A DNA stretch of 64,000 nucleotides from Bog-756 sp963704585 (GTDB lineage Bacteria; Actinomycetota; Acidimicrobiia; Acidimicrobiales; RAAP-2). The stretch spans positions 2,046,001 through 2,110,000 of the forward strand of contig OY969919.1 in NCBI GenBank assembly GCA_963704585.1, read 5' to 3'. Both the position numbers and the translations under genes were made by a program. The notes beneath the pieces were generated by a model. That model searched no databases. It was not told where the DNA came from and worked only from the letters and a program-made list of their open reading frames with translations. The stretch's first letter is position 1; each line of letters starts with the position of its first letter. Below, piece by piece: positions 44,966-53,563 of this stretch.

Positions 44966-46093
44966 ATGGACCAACTCAGCAGAGTCGTCGCCTGCGCCGG
45001 CGGGGCGCTCGTCGTCGTCGTGGTCCTGGCTGACGCCCTCGGCACCCTCGTCGTGACGCAGGGTCGGAGCGGGCGCTGGCGCCCGACCCGTGCCTGGTAC
45101 GCGGGCACCTGGCGGCTGACCCGCACCGCCGCCGCCCGCCTCCCCGACCGCGCCGGCGAAGGCGTGCTCAACGCGTACGCAGGACTCTCCCTCCTCGGGC
45201 TCCTCGTGCTCTGGCTGGCCGGACTGATGTTCGGGTGGTCCCTCGTCTACTGGGGGGTACGCCAGCAGTTCGGGGGCGCACGCGACTGGGGCTCGCTCGT
45301 CTACTACGCGGGAACGTCACTGGTGACCCCGGTCTTCGGTTCGGCGCACGGCGCGGCGGTCCGCATGCTCACGCTGCTCGAGACGCTCACCGGCGTGGTC
45401 ACGATCGCCCTCGTGATCTCCTACCTGCCGGCGCTCTACGGGGCGTACAGCCGGCGGGAGGCGCGCCTCCTGACCCTCGACGACCCGCTCGGCGCCCGCA
45501 TCACCCCGGTCCGCGTGCTCGCGGTCAACGCGGGCAGCGGCGACCTCGAGCTCCTCTACCGCTCCTTCGCGGAGTGGGAGCTCTGGAGCGCCGAGGTCCT
45601 CGAGAGCCACGTGTCGTACCCGATGCTCGCACTCTTCCGCTCGCAGCATCCGGGCCAGTCGTGGGTCACCGCGCTCGGCGTGGTGACCGATGCGGCGACA
45701 CTCGCCACAGCCTGCCTCGAGGGTGCGGCCGACCGCGAGCCGTACTTCCTCCACCGTCGCGGGCGGCGCGCCATCACCGAGATCTCCGACCGGCTGCACG
45801 TCCCGGCCACGCCGCTGACGCCCACCTGGCTGGACCGGACCAACTTCGACGGTGCGTGGCGCCAGCTCGAGCAGCTCGGGCTCCCGCTGCGGGGCAAGGA
45901 GGATGCGTGGGCCGACCTCCAGAGGCTGCGGGCACCGTACGGCGACCAGCTCGAGCTGCTCATCGACTTCCTCGTCGCGCCGCGGGGCTTCTGGGGTCAC
46001 TCGGCCGAGGCGACCGTGGCCGCCGAGGTCCGCCAGGCCGCGGCGGAGGCCCGGCGCGGCACCCGGCGCCGCGGCCGGCACCCGGCGGCATAA
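44966..46093 (+). CDS. Membrane protein with two-helix ion-channel-like pore region
   Basis: A 375-residue protein. Three hydrophobic segments are visible: VVACAGGALVVVVVLADAL, GLSLLGLLVLWLAGLMFGW, and VRMLTLLETLTGVVTIALVISYL. Before the last lies DWGSLVYYAGTSLVTPVFGSAHG, placed like the pore helix and filter of K+ channels but with PVFGS instead of TxGYG. A soluble C-terminal half of about 220 residues follows. It may be a channel with unusual selectivity or a channel-derived sensor. It starts about 100 bp from the divergent helicase, and TAGGGT near 44927 could be its -10 box. Confidence 0.72.
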   Translation: MDQLSRVVACAGGALVVVVVLADALGTLVVTQGRSGRWRPTRAWYAGTWRLTRTAAARLPDRAGEGVLNAYAGLSLLGLLVLWLAGLMFGWSLVYWGVRQQFGGARDWGSLVYYAGTSLVTPVFGSAHGAAVRMLTLLETLTGVVTIALVISYLPALYGAYSRREARLLTLDDPLGARITPVRVLAVNAGSGDLELLYRSFAEWELWSAEVLESHVSYPMLALFRSQHPGQSWVTALGVVTDAATLATACLEGAADREPYFLHRRGRRAITEISDRLHVPATPLTPTWLDRTNFDGAWRQLEQLGLPLRGKEDAWADLQRLRAPYGDQLELLIDFLVAPRGFWGHSAEATVAAEVRQAAAEARRGTRRRGRHPAA

Positions 46094-46100
46094 TCAGAGA

Positions 46101-47081
46101 ATGACCACGATCTTCTACGAGTCCGACGCCGACCCGGATGCTCTCGACGACCAGAACGTCGCCGTCGTCGGTTACGGGAACCAGGGACGCTCGTGGGCGC
46201 GCAACCTGCGGGACAGCGGCTGCTCGCCGGTGGTGTGCGTCCGGAGGGACGAGACACGCGAGCAGGCCGTGGAGGACGGCTTCGACGCGCTCGACCTCGC
46301 TGCGGCCGACGACGCCGACGTGGTCTGCGTGCTCGTGCCGGACGACGTGATCCCGATGCTCGGGCTCGATCCCGGCCCGGCGTCGTGCGTGGTCGTCGCG
46401 TCGGGCTACACGCTCGCGTTCGACCGGTTCGCGCCACCGGGCGACGCCGGAATGGTGGCCCCGCGCATGCTCGGACCCGAGGTGCGGCTCTGCTACGAGG
46501 AGGGGAGCGGGTTCATCACGGCCGTCGGCGTCCACCGCGACATGACCGGCACCGCCCGCGAGCGCGTGCTCGCCGTGGCCCGGGCGATCGGAGGGCTGCG
46601 GCAGGGCGCGATCGAGCTCACCGCGATGCAGGAGGCCGTGCTCGACCTCGGGGTCGAGCAGGTCCTCTCCCCCTCGCTCACCGCGGTCAACAACGCCTTC
46701 GTGCAGACGATGCTCGAGCACGGGATCCCCCTCGAGGCGATCGTGGTCGAGCTGGTGCTGTCCGGTGAGGTCGAGCGGACCTACCGGCTGCTCCGCGAGG
46801 TCGGCTACGCCGTGCAGTCCGAGTACCACTCCCCGACGAGCCAGTACGGGCAGCTCACCCGGCGGGGGCGGTTCGACCATCTCGACATCGCGACGACGAT
46901 GCGCGAGCTCGCCGACGACATCGAGTCCGGCCGGTTCGCCGACGAGTGGGACGCCGAGCGCGACGAGGGATACCCGAAGCTGACCCGGCTGAAGGAGCAG
47001 CATGCCGGGCCGGCGGTCCGTGCGTACGAGGCCGACCTCCGCACGCGCCTCGGTCCCGGCGTGCCGGCCGCCGGGCGTTAG
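46101..47081 (+). CDS. Ketol-acid reductoisomerase-like protein with altered catalytic residues
   Basis: A 326-residue homologue of class I KARI (IlvC). The Rossmann start VAVVGYGNQGRSWARNLRDSG and the knotted C-terminal domain are recognisable. The metal Asp and Glu are kept in LDLGVEQ and the substrate Ser in SPTSQYG. By my alignment, the catalytic His of AHGF is Ser (ASGY), the Lys of APKGPG is Arg (APRMLG), and one C-terminal metal Glu is shifted or lost. It therefore probably does not make branched-chain precursors and may reduce or bind another 2-keto compound. No other ilv gene is adjacent. Confidence 0.8.
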   Translation: MTTIFYESDADPDALDDQNVAVVGYGNQGRSWARNLRDSGCSPVVCVRRDETREQAVEDGFDALDLAAADDADVVCVLVPDDVIPMLGLDPGPASCVVVASGYTLAFDRFAPPGDAGMVAPRMLGPEVRLCYEEGSGFITAVGVHRDMTGTARERVLAVARAIGGLRQGAIELTAMQEAVLDLGVEQVLSPSLTAVNNAFVQTMLEHGIPLEAIVVELVLSGEVERTYRLLREVGYAVQSEYHSPTSQYGQLTRRGRFDHLDIATTMRELADDIESGRFADEWDAERDEGYPKLTRLKEQHAGPAVRAYEADLRTRLGPGVPAAGR

Positions 47082-48127
47082 CCGGACGCTCCGATCTCGA
47101 CCACGGTCCGTCCGATCGACCGTCGGGCCTCGTGCTCGTCGAGTGCACGGCCGGCCTCGTCCATCGACACCCGCCGCCCGATGACCGGTCGGATCGCGCC
47201 CGAGGCGACCAGCTCGCGGAGGTCGGCGTGGAGCTCGTCCGCGACGTCGCGCCCGAAGGGGTTGAACCCGAACCGCCGCATCCCCGGGTCGACCTGGTCC
47301 ACCCAGGCCACCATCACGCCGACCACGTCGATGTTGCCGATGCAGGCCATGCGGAGCGGACGGCCGGTCATGCCGTTCTCGTCGTCGTCGGCGAAGCCGA
47401 CCGCGAGGTAGCGCCCCTCCCGCGCGGTGTACCGCCATGCGGGGGCGACCGCGTCGCCGCCGGTCAGGTCGTAGACGACATCCGCTCCCACGTCGTCGGT
47501 CGCGGCGAACACCGCCTCGGCGACGTCTCCTTCGGTGTGGTCGATGACGACGTCCGCGCCGAGCGACGCACAGAGCGCACACTTGTCGGGGCCACCGGCG
47601 ACCGCGAGGACCCGTGCCCCCTTCGCCTTCCCCAGCTGGATCCCCGCGGTGCCGAGCCCGCTCGCCGCGGAGTGCACGACGAGCGTCTCGCCCGCCGCGA
47701 GCCGGCCGCGCCGGACGAGAGCGAGGTGCGACGTGTGGAAGGGCAGGAGAAAGGCCGTGGCCTCGGCGTCGTCGAGCTCGGGCGGCGCGTCGAAGACCGC
47801 CACCGAGTCAGCGAGGGCGTACTCGGCGATCCCGCCGAGCGCGTTGGTCGTGATGGCGACGACGCGTCTGCCCGACCAGGCCCCTGCGCCGTCGCCGGTC
47901 GCCTCGACGGTGCCGCAGACGTCCATCCCGAGGGTGAACGGCGGTGGCGTCGGGACCGAGACGAGCCGCCCGCGGCACCGGTCGATGTCGTTGAAGTTGA
48001 GGGAGGCCGCGGCGACCCGGACGAGCACCTGTCCCGGACCGGGCTGCGGCCGCTCGACGGAGACGACCTCGAGGACGTCGCCGGGCGCGCCGTGCTCGGT
48101 GACCTGAAGTGCACGCATTTCGGGCAT
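47078..48127 (-). CDS. Zinc-free MDR-family quinone oxidoreductase / alcohol dehydrogenase
   Basis: A 349-residue medium-chain reductase. The N-terminal GroES-like domain has VLVRVAAASLNFNDIDRCRG and FTLGMDVCGTVEATG. The NADPH Rossmann motif is HSAASGLGTAGIQLGKA, followed by GADVVIDHT and DVVYDLTGG. The Cys/His zinc ligands of true alcohol dehydrogenases are not apparent, so quinone/enone reductase is more likely. AAGGGGG precedes the ATG by about 9 nt. Its stop overlaps the convergent KARI-like stop by 4 bases. Confidence 0.9.
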   Translation of the reverse strand: MPEMRALQVTEHGAPGDVLEVVSVERPQPGPGQVLVRVAAASLNFNDIDRCRGRLVSVPTPPPFTLGMDVCGTVEATGDGAGAWSGRRVVAITTNALGGIAEYALADSVAVFDAPPELDDAEATAFLLPFHTSHLALVRRGRLAAGETLVVHSAASGLGTAGIQLGKAKGARVLAVAGGPDKCALCASLGADVVIDHTEGDVAEAVFAATDDVGADVVYDLTGGDAVAPAWRYTAREGRYLAVGFADDDENGMTGRPLRMACIGNIDVVGVMVAWVDQVDPGMRRFGFNPFGRDVADELHADLRELVASGAIRPVIGRRVSMDEAGRALDEHEARRSIGRTVVEIGASG

Positions 48128-48166
48128 CGCTCGTCCCCCTTCTCGTCGTCGGTGCGGCACCGGGTC

Positions 48167-48183
48167 CGTGCGCGCTGCGCACG
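48167..48183. repeat. 7-bp inverted repeat in the MDR leader
   Basis: CGTGCGC and GCGCACG flank a 3-nt loop, about 40-56 nt upstream of the MDR start. It could be an operator or a leader hairpin. Confidence 0.4.
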
Positions 48184-48201
48184 TTCCGGTGTTGCAGGAC
48201 T

Positions 48202-48218
48202 GGCCGACCTTATCGGCC
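48202..48218. terminator. Hairpin between PPK2 and MDR genes
   Basis: GGCCGA and TCGGCC form a 6-bp stem with a CCTTA loop, 54-70 nt beyond the PPK2 stop on the minus strand. It could separate PPK2 from the MDR gene. Confidence 0.4.
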
Positions 48219-48271
48219 GATCGCGGAGGCGGCGCGCCCGTCGACGCAGAGGCGGGCGCGCGGCGCGCCGG

Positions 48272-49117
48272 TCAGACCGGTTGCCGTGGCGCGTCGGGGA
48301 GGGAGAACGGCTCGGGGATGAAGCGGAACGGCAGGCGCAGGTGCTCGACGTGGTGGATCTTTCGCTTCCCGAGGTGCACGTCGGGTGACTCGAGGGGCTT
48401 GTAGGGAACCTGGCCGAGCAGGTGGGTGATCACGTTGAGGCGGCCGCGTCGCTTGTCGTCGGTCCGCGCCACCCACCACGGCGCCCACGCGGTGTCGCTC
48501 GCCGCGAGCATCTCGTCGCGCGCCCGGGTGTAGGCGTCCCACTTCGCGTACGAGGCGAGATCGAGCTCGGTGAGCTTCCAGATCTTCCTCGGATCGTCGA
48601 TGCGGCTCTCGAGGCGTCGCGTCTGCTCATCGGGGCTCACCTCGAGCCAGTACTTCACGAGGACGATGCCCGCCTCGATCATCGACTTCTCGAAGCCGGG
48701 CACCATCTCGAGGAAGTGGCTGACCTGATCCTCGGTGCAGAAGCCCATCACCCGCTCGACGCCGGCCCGGTTGTACCAGCTCCGGTCGAAGATCACGACC
48801 TCGCCTGCCGACGGGAAGTGGCGGATGTAGCGCTGGACGTACATCTGGGACTGCTCGCGCTCGGAGGGCGCGGGCAGGGCCACGACCCGGAAGACCCGCG
48901 GGCTCACCCGCTCGGTGATCGCTTTGATGGTCCCGCCCTTGCCCGCGGTGTCCCGTCCCTCGAAGACGACGCAGATCTTGGCTCCCGTCGACCTGACCCA
49001 CTCCTGCATCGCGACGAGCTCGCCGTGGAGGCGGCGGACTTCCCTGCGGTACTCGGTGTTCTTCATGCGCGGCGCCGGCTCGACGGCGCCGTTGTGGATG
49101 TGGTCGGACTTCGTCAT
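48272..49117 (-). CDS. ppk2: Polyphosphate kinase 2
   Basis: A 281-residue PPK2 enzyme moving phosphate between polyphosphate and nucleoside phosphates. Walker A is FEGRDTAGKGGTIKA. The lid and Walker B region is VVIFDRSWYNRAGVERVMGF, followed by WLEVSPDEQTRRLESR. The length and single domain fit class I PPK2, which makes ADP or GDP into the triphosphate. ATG 49117 follows GGGAG by 5 nt, and TAGCCT (49135-49140, minus strand) may be the -10 box. It is divergent from the arginine deiminase operon, another ATP-yielding system. Confidence 0.93.
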   Translation of the reverse strand: MTKSDHIHNGAVEPAPRMKNTEYRREVRRLHGELVAMQEWVRSTGAKICVVFEGRDTAGKGGTIKAITERVSPRVFRVVALPAPSEREQSQMYVQRYIRHFPSAGEVVIFDRSWYNRAGVERVMGFCTEDQVSHFLEMVPGFEKSMIEAGIVLVKYWLEVSPDEQTRRLESRIDDPRKIWKLTELDLASYAKWDAYTRARDEMLAASDTAWAPWWVARTDDKRRGRLNVITHLLGQVPYKPLESPDVHLGKRKIHHVEHLRLPFRFIPEPFSLPDAPRQPV

Positions 49118-49239
49118 CGCAGCTCCCGGTGGTCAGGCTACCGGCGGCCTCGCCCCCGGGCGCGCTGCGGTGGCTCCGGACCTTCGGCCCTACCACTCGT
49201 CCCGACCTCCACGGACAATCGGATGGAGGGCCGCGGGCG

Positions 49240-49267
49240 GAACCGTCCGGTCGACCGAACCGTCCGG
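49240..49267. repeat. Direct repeat GAACCGTCCGG in the arc/ppk2 divergent region
   Basis: Two exact 11-bp copies (49240-49250 and 49257-49267) lie 17 bp apart start to start. Between them is the palindrome CGGTCGACCG. They lie about 120-145 bp before arcC and about the same distance before ppk2. A regulator site is possible. Confidence 0.5.
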
Positions 49268-49296
49268 CCGAGGGCGCCCGAGTGGAGAGGTGGGAG

Positions 49297-49389
49297 ATGG
49301 TCACAGCGGTGAGGCTGTGTGATCCGGCGGCGACGGCGTCGTGTCGGCACCCGCGCATCCGCCTCCTCTTCCGGGGTGTGGCCTCGTGA
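49297..49389 (+). CDS. Short Arg-rich leader ORF overlapping arcC
   Basis: A 30-residue ORF. It has ATG at 49297 with GGAGAGG six nt upstream and five arginines in 30 residues, most in its second half (SCRHPRIRLLFRG). Its TGA overlaps the arcC GTG start (GTGA). A 6-bp hairpin (CACAGC/GCTGTG, 49302-49319) lies in its first codons. The layout is that of a leader peptide controlling a downstream operon, and the operon degrades arginine. No homologue is known to me; expression is not proven. Confidence 0.45.
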   Translation: MVTAVRLCDPAATASCRHPRIRLLFRGVAS

Positions 49390-50360
49390 GGATGGTGGTC
49401 GCCCTCGGGGGAAACGCGCTCCTCCGCCGCGGGGAGGCGATGACGGTCGACAACCAGCGTGCCCACGTCGCGCAGGCATGCGCGCACCTGTCCCGCGTCG
49501 CGGCAGGCAACGAGCTCGTGATCAGCCACGGAAACGGCCCGCAGGTCGGACTGCTCGCGCTCGAGGGAGCCGCCTACGAGGCCGTGCCCGAGTATCCGCT
49601 CGACGTGCTGGGCGCGGAGACCCAGGGCATGATCGGCTACCTCCTCGCCCTCGAGCTCACCAATCGGCTGCCCGACGACCGCCCCCTCGCCACCATCCTC
49701 ACGATGACCGAGGTCGACCGCGACGATCCCGCGTTCGGGGATCCGACCAAGCCGATCGGCCCGCTCTACGACGCCGAGGAGGCAGCTGCGCTCGAGCGAG
49801 CGCGCGGCTGGACGTTCCGACCGGACGGCAGCCGGCTCCGTCGCGTCGTCCCGTCCCCCACTCCGCGGATGATCGTCGAGCACCGGCAGATCGGCTGGTT
49901 GGTGGCGTCCGGTTGCGTGGTCGTCTGCGCCGGTGGCGGAGGGATCCCGGTCGCGCGCGACGGCGGGGGACGGCTCGTCGGCGTCGAAGGGGTGATCGAC
50001 AAGGACCGTGCGAGCGCGCTCCTCGCGCGCAACCTCGGTGCAGACACGTTCGTGATGGCGACGGACGTCGCCGCGGTCAGCCTCGGCTTCGGCACGGACC
50101 AGGAGCGCCCGATCGTGGCGGCCCATCCGGACGCGCTGCTCGCCGGGCACGCCGGCGAGTTCGCGTTCGGCTCGATGCTGCCCAAGGTGGAGGCCGCCTG
50201 CGAGTTCGCACGCGAGACGGGACGTTCGGCGACGATCGGCCGTCTCGCGGACATCGAGGAGCTGGCGGCCGGAACGGCGGGCACCCGCGTCGCCGTCGAC
50301 GTGGACGGCGTGCAGTGCGCGCCGGTCGGTCAGCCGTGCGGGCAGGGAGGTGCGAGATGA
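49386..50360 (+). CDS. arcC: Carbamate kinase
   Basis: A 324-residue amino-acid-kinase-fold enzyme, last step of the arginine deiminase pathway: carbamoyl phosphate plus ADP gives ATP, ammonia and CO2. Motifs are MVVALGGNALLRRG, ISHGNGPQVGLL, LGAETQGMIGY, CAGGGGIPV and GVIDKDRASALLA. GTG 49386 overlaps the leader ORF stop, and ATG 49392 is an alternative. It stands first in the operon, before arcA, with an ATGA overlap. This order is less common than arcA-arcB-arcC. Confidence 0.93.
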   Translation: MRMVVALGGNALLRRGEAMTVDNQRAHVAQACAHLSRVAAGNELVISHGNGPQVGLLALEGAAYEAVPEYPLDVLGAETQGMIGYLLALELTNRLPDDRPLATILTMTEVDRDDPAFGDPTKPIGPLYDAEEAAALERARGWTFRPDGSRLRRVVPSPTPRMIVEHRQIGWLVASGCVVVCAGGGGIPVARDGGGRLVGVEGVIDKDRASALLARNLGADTFVMATDVAAVSLGFGTDQERPIVAAHPDALLAGHAGEFAFGSMLPKVEAACEFARETGRSATIGRLADIEELAAGTAGTRVAVDVDGVQCAPVGQPCGQGGAR

Positions 50361-51577
50361 CCTGGGGCGTCTACTCCGAGGTGGGCACGTTGCGGAAGGT
50401 CATGGTGCACCGGCCCGGCCTCGAGCACACTCGGTTGACACCGTCGAACGCCGCGGAGCTGCTCTTCGACGACGTCCTCTGGGTCAGCCAGGCCAAGCGC
50501 GAGCACGACGGCTTCTGCGAAGCCATGCGGGAGCGGGGCGTCGAGGTCTTCGAGGCGGAGGCGCTCCTCGCCGAGGCGCTCGAAGAGGACGTCTCCCGCA
50601 CCTGGGTGGCCGATCACCTCCTCCACGAGCGCCAGGTCGGGATCGCCGCATCCGACCGCGCCCGCGAGTGGATGGCGGGCGCGAGCGCGAGCGACGTGGC
50701 CGAGTTCCTGATCGGCGGCGTGACCCGCGACGACGTGGGGCAGGACCTGGGGCTGGTCTGGATGGCCGCAGAGCCGGACTCGATGCTCCTCCCCCCGCTG
50801 CCGAACTTCCTCTTCCAGCGCGATCCCTCGTGCTGGATCTTCGACGGGGTCACGATCAATCCGATGACGAAGCCGGCCCGCAAGCCCGAGTCGATGATCG
50901 TCGAGGCCATCTACCGGTTCCACCCGATGTTCGCCGCGCAGCAGTTCCCGATCTGGCTCGGCGGCACCGACGAGGACTGGGGGCAGTGCCATGTCGAAGG
51001 AGGCGACGTCCAACCGATCGGCAACGGCACTGTGATGATCGGGATGGGAGAGCGCACCACCGCGCAGGCGGTGCTGTTCATCGCGCGCGGTCTCTTCGCG
51101 GCCGGCTCCGCTCGTCAGGTCCTCGCGGTCCGCCTCCCGAAGTCGAGGTCGTACATGCACCTCGACACGGTGATCACCATGTGCGACCGCGACCTGGTCA
51201 CGCTCTTCCCCGAGGTCGTCGGGGGCGCCCGGACGTGGTCGATCCGCCCCGGAGTGTCCGCCGACGACCTGGTCGTCGAGGAGTTCCCCGGGCCGCTCGT
51301 CGACGCGATGGCCGGGGCGCTCGGGCTCGACGACCTCCGGGTCGTCCCGACAGGCGGCGACCACTTCGAAGCCGAGCGCGAACAGTGGGACGACGGGAAC
51401 AACGTGCTCGCGCTCGAACCGGGCGTCGTCGTCGCCTACGAGCGAAACACCGGTACCAACACCGCGCTCCGCAAGGCGGGCATCGAGGTGATCACCATCG
51501 AAGGGTTCGAGCTCGGCCGCGGCAGGGGCGGCTCCCACTGCATGACCTGCCCGCTCGAGCGGGATCCCGTGTCCTGA
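50357..51577 (+). CDS. arcA: Arginine deiminase
   Basis: A 406-residue enzyme converting L-arginine to citrulline and ammonia. The start has VYSEVGTLRKVMVHRPG. Catalytic-site motifs are FQRDPSCWIFDGV (Asp), CHVEGGDVQPIG, HLDTVITMCD (His and Asp) and the nucleophile Cys395 in GGSHCMTCPL. It is complete and of normal length. GGGAGG lies before the ATG, which overlaps the arcC stop. Confidence 0.96.
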   Translation: MTWGVYSEVGTLRKVMVHRPGLEHTRLTPSNAAELLFDDVLWVSQAKREHDGFCEAMRERGVEVFEAEALLAEALEEDVSRTWVADHLLHERQVGIAASDRAREWMAGASASDVAEFLIGGVTRDDVGQDLGLVWMAAEPDSMLLPPLPNFLFQRDPSCWIFDGVTINPMTKPARKPESMIVEAIYRFHPMFAAQQFPIWLGGTDEDWGQCHVEGGDVQPIGNGTVMIGMGERTTAQAVLFIARGLFAAGSARQVLAVRLPKSRSYMHLDTVITMCDRDLVTLFPEVVGGARTWSIRPGVSADDLVVEEFPGPLVDAMAGALGLDDLRVVPTGGDHFEAEREQWDDGNNVLALEPGVVVAYERNTGTNTALRKAGIEVITIEGFELGRGRGGSHCMTCPLERDPVS

Positions 51578-51602
51578 GCCAACGCAAGCGAGGAGAACCA
51601 CG

Positions 51603-52604
51603 ATGGTCGACCTGCGGAACCGGTGCTTCCTGAAGGAGGTCGACTTCGAGCCCGACGAGCTCCGCTTCCTCCTGGACCTCTCCGCAGAGCTCAAGGCGGG
51701 GCGCCGCGCCGGCACGGAGACTGCGCAGCTGCAGGGCAAGGAGATCGCGCTCCTGTTCGAGAAGACGTCGACCCGGACCAGAGCGGCGTTCGAAGTCGCC
51801 TCCCACGACCAGGGCGCGCACGTGACGTACCTCGATCCCAGCGGCTCCCAGCTCGGACACAAGGAGTCGATCGCCGACACGGCACAGGTGCTCGGCCGGA
51901 TGTTCGACGCGATCGAGTTCCGGGGGAACACGCAGGAGCAGGTGGAGGAGCTCGCACGCCATGCCGGCGTGCCCGTGTACAACGGCCTCACCGACGAGTG
52001 GCACCCGACCCAGATGCTCGCTGACTTCCTCACGATGCACGAGTCGTCGTGCAAGCCGTACGACGGGATCGCCTTCGCGTTCGTCGGCGACTGCCGGTTC
52101 AACATGGGGCGCTCGCTGCTCGTCACGGGTGCCCTGCTCGGCGCCGACGTGCGACTCGCCGGGCCGCCCGGCCTCGCACCGCCGACCGACGTGGTTGACC
52201 TGGCAGTGGGGATCGCCGGCCGGACCGGGGCGCGGATCACGGTGACCGACGATCCGGCCGTCGCGGTCCGCGGGGTCGACTTCGTCCACACCGACGTGTG
52301 GGTGTCGATGGGCGAGCCGAAGGAGGTGTGGAAGGAGCGTGTCGAGCTGCTCCGCCCCTACCGGGTGGACCGGGGGCTGCTCGAGGCGTCCGGGAACCCA
52401 GGGGTGCGATTCATGCACTGCCTCCCGGCGTTCCACGACGGCGGCACGGTCGTCGGCGGCGAGATCATGCGGGAGACCGGGATGGCCGACGGGCTCGAGG
52501 TCACCGACGACGTCTTCCGGTCGCCGGCGAGCATCGTCTTCGACCAGGCCGAGAACCGCCTGCACACCATCAAGGCGGTGCTGGTGGCCACCCTCGCACC
52601 GTGA
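51603..52604 (+). CDS. arcB: Ornithine carbamoyltransferase (catabolic, arc operon)
   Basis: A 333-residue enzyme splitting citrulline into ornithine and carbamoyl phosphate, or the reverse. The carbamoyl-phosphate loop STRTR is at 56-60, HPTQMLAD follows, and the ornithine-site MHCLP has Cys273. GAGGAGA lies 7 nt before the ATG, which is 25 nt after the arcA stop. Its position in the arc operon supports the catabolic role; an anabolic argF role cannot be excluded because no other copy is in view. Confidence 0.94.
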   Translation: MVDLRNRCFLKEVDFEPDELRFLLDLSAELKAGRRAGTETAQLQGKEIALLFEKTSTRTRAAFEVASHDQGAHVTYLDPSGSQLGHKESIADTAQVLGRMFDAIEFRGNTQEQVEELARHAGVPVYNGLTDEWHPTQMLADFLTMHESSCKPYDGIAFAFVGDCRFNMGRSLLVTGALLGADVRLAGPPGLAPPTDVVDLAVGIAGRTGARITVTDDPAVAVRGVDFVHTDVWVSMGEPKEVWKERVELLRPYRVDRGLLEASGNPGVRFMHCLPAFHDGGTVVGGEIMRETGMADGLEVTDDVFRSPASIVFDQAENRLHTIKAVLVATLAP

Positions 52605-52649
52605 CCGGTTCCGCCGGTCCGGAGCCGTGGTGCGGTGCGGACCCCCGCG

Positions 52650-52666
52650 TACACTGATCGACCGTG
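52650..52666 (+). promoter_or_regulatory. -10 box and probable leaderless start of the DMT gene
   Basis: TACACT (52650-52655) ends 8 nt before GTG 52664, and no ribosome site is visible. No convincing -35 box. Confidence 0.45.
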
Positions 52667-53539
52667 GGCGAGGTCCTCGCCATCCTGGCGGCCGTGTGCT
52701 TCGCATTCGGCGCCGTGCTCCAGCAGAAGGGCACGCTCACGACCGAGGCGGCCGAGGACGATCCGCGCTTCCTGATCCAGATCCTCCACCGGCCGGTCTG
52801 GCTGGCGGGTGCCGTCCTGCAGGCGGGCGGGTGGGTCCTCCAGGCGGTCGCGCTCGACAGGGCGTCGCTGCTCGTCGTCCAGTCACTGACCTCGCTGAGC
52901 CTGGTCATCGCGCTGCCGATCGGGGTCCGGCTCACCGACCAGCACGTCGGCCGCCGCGAGCTGGCAGGTGCCGCGCTCACGGTGGCAGGGATCATCCTCT
53001 TCCTCTCCGGCGGGCAGCCCCAGGGGGGCATCGCGACGCCGAGCGCGCAGACCTGGTGGGCGGCGTGCCTCGTCACCTACGCCACGGTGCTGGTCCTCTT
53101 CGTCGTCGGGCGCAACTTCCGCGGCGCCGCCAAGGCTCTGACCTTCGGCGCCGCGGCGGGGCTCGGCTTCGGCCTGCAGGCCGCCGTCACCAAGACGTTC
53201 GTGACGGAGGTGGGGCAGGGGATCGTGTCGCTGCTCACCAGCTGGTCGGTGTACGTCCTCATCCTCTCGGCGATCAGCGGGTTCGTCCTCCTGCAGTCGG
53301 CGCTCAAGACGGGAGTGCTGGCGCCGGCGATGGCCTCCTCCAACTCGGTCACCCTCTTCTCGAGCGTCGTCCTCGGAATCGTCGTCTACGACGAGCGGCT
53401 CTCGTCCGCCGGTGCGAGCCACGCCGGCCCGGCCGGCCTCGGCCTCGCGATCGCGATCGTCGGCATCGGGCTCCTCGCCGGTTCGAGCGCGCCCGCGCCG
53501 TCGGGCGTCGACACAGGCGACCCGGTCGTGAGCACCTGA
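52664..53539 (+). CDS. DMT-superfamily transporter (EamA/NIPA-like)
   Basis: A 291-residue membrane protein with about ten helices in two halves, starting EVLAILAAVCFAFGAVLQQKG and ending LGLAIAIVGIGLLAGS. The repeat half ASSNSVTLFSSVVLGIVVYDE is typical of DMT carriers, some of which carry Mg2+ or small solutes. It lies 59 bp after arcB. No classical ArcD arginine-ornithine antiporter is present, so it could serve the arc pathway, but this is speculation. Confidence 0.85.
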   Translation: MGEVLAILAAVCFAFGAVLQQKGTLTTEAAEDDPRFLIQILHRPVWLAGAVLQAGGWVLQAVALDRASLLVVQSLTSLSLVIALPIGVRLTDQHVGRRELAGAALTVAGIILFLSGGQPQGGIATPSAQTWWAACLVTYATVLVLFVVGRNFRGAAKALTFGAAAGLGFGLQAAVTKTFVTEVGQGIVSLLTSWSVYVLILSAISGFVLLQSALKTGVLAPAMASSNSVTLFSSVVLGIVVYDERLSSAGASHAGPAGLGLAIAIVGIGLLAGSSAPAPSGVDTGDPVVST

Positions 53540-53563
53540 CCGGAGGGGGGCGGAGCGGCCGCG

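Noticed and set aside
46101..47081. Calling the gene ilvC
   Set aside because: Catalytic His and Lys positions are substituted and no other branched-chain gene is adjacent, so only KARI-like is supported.
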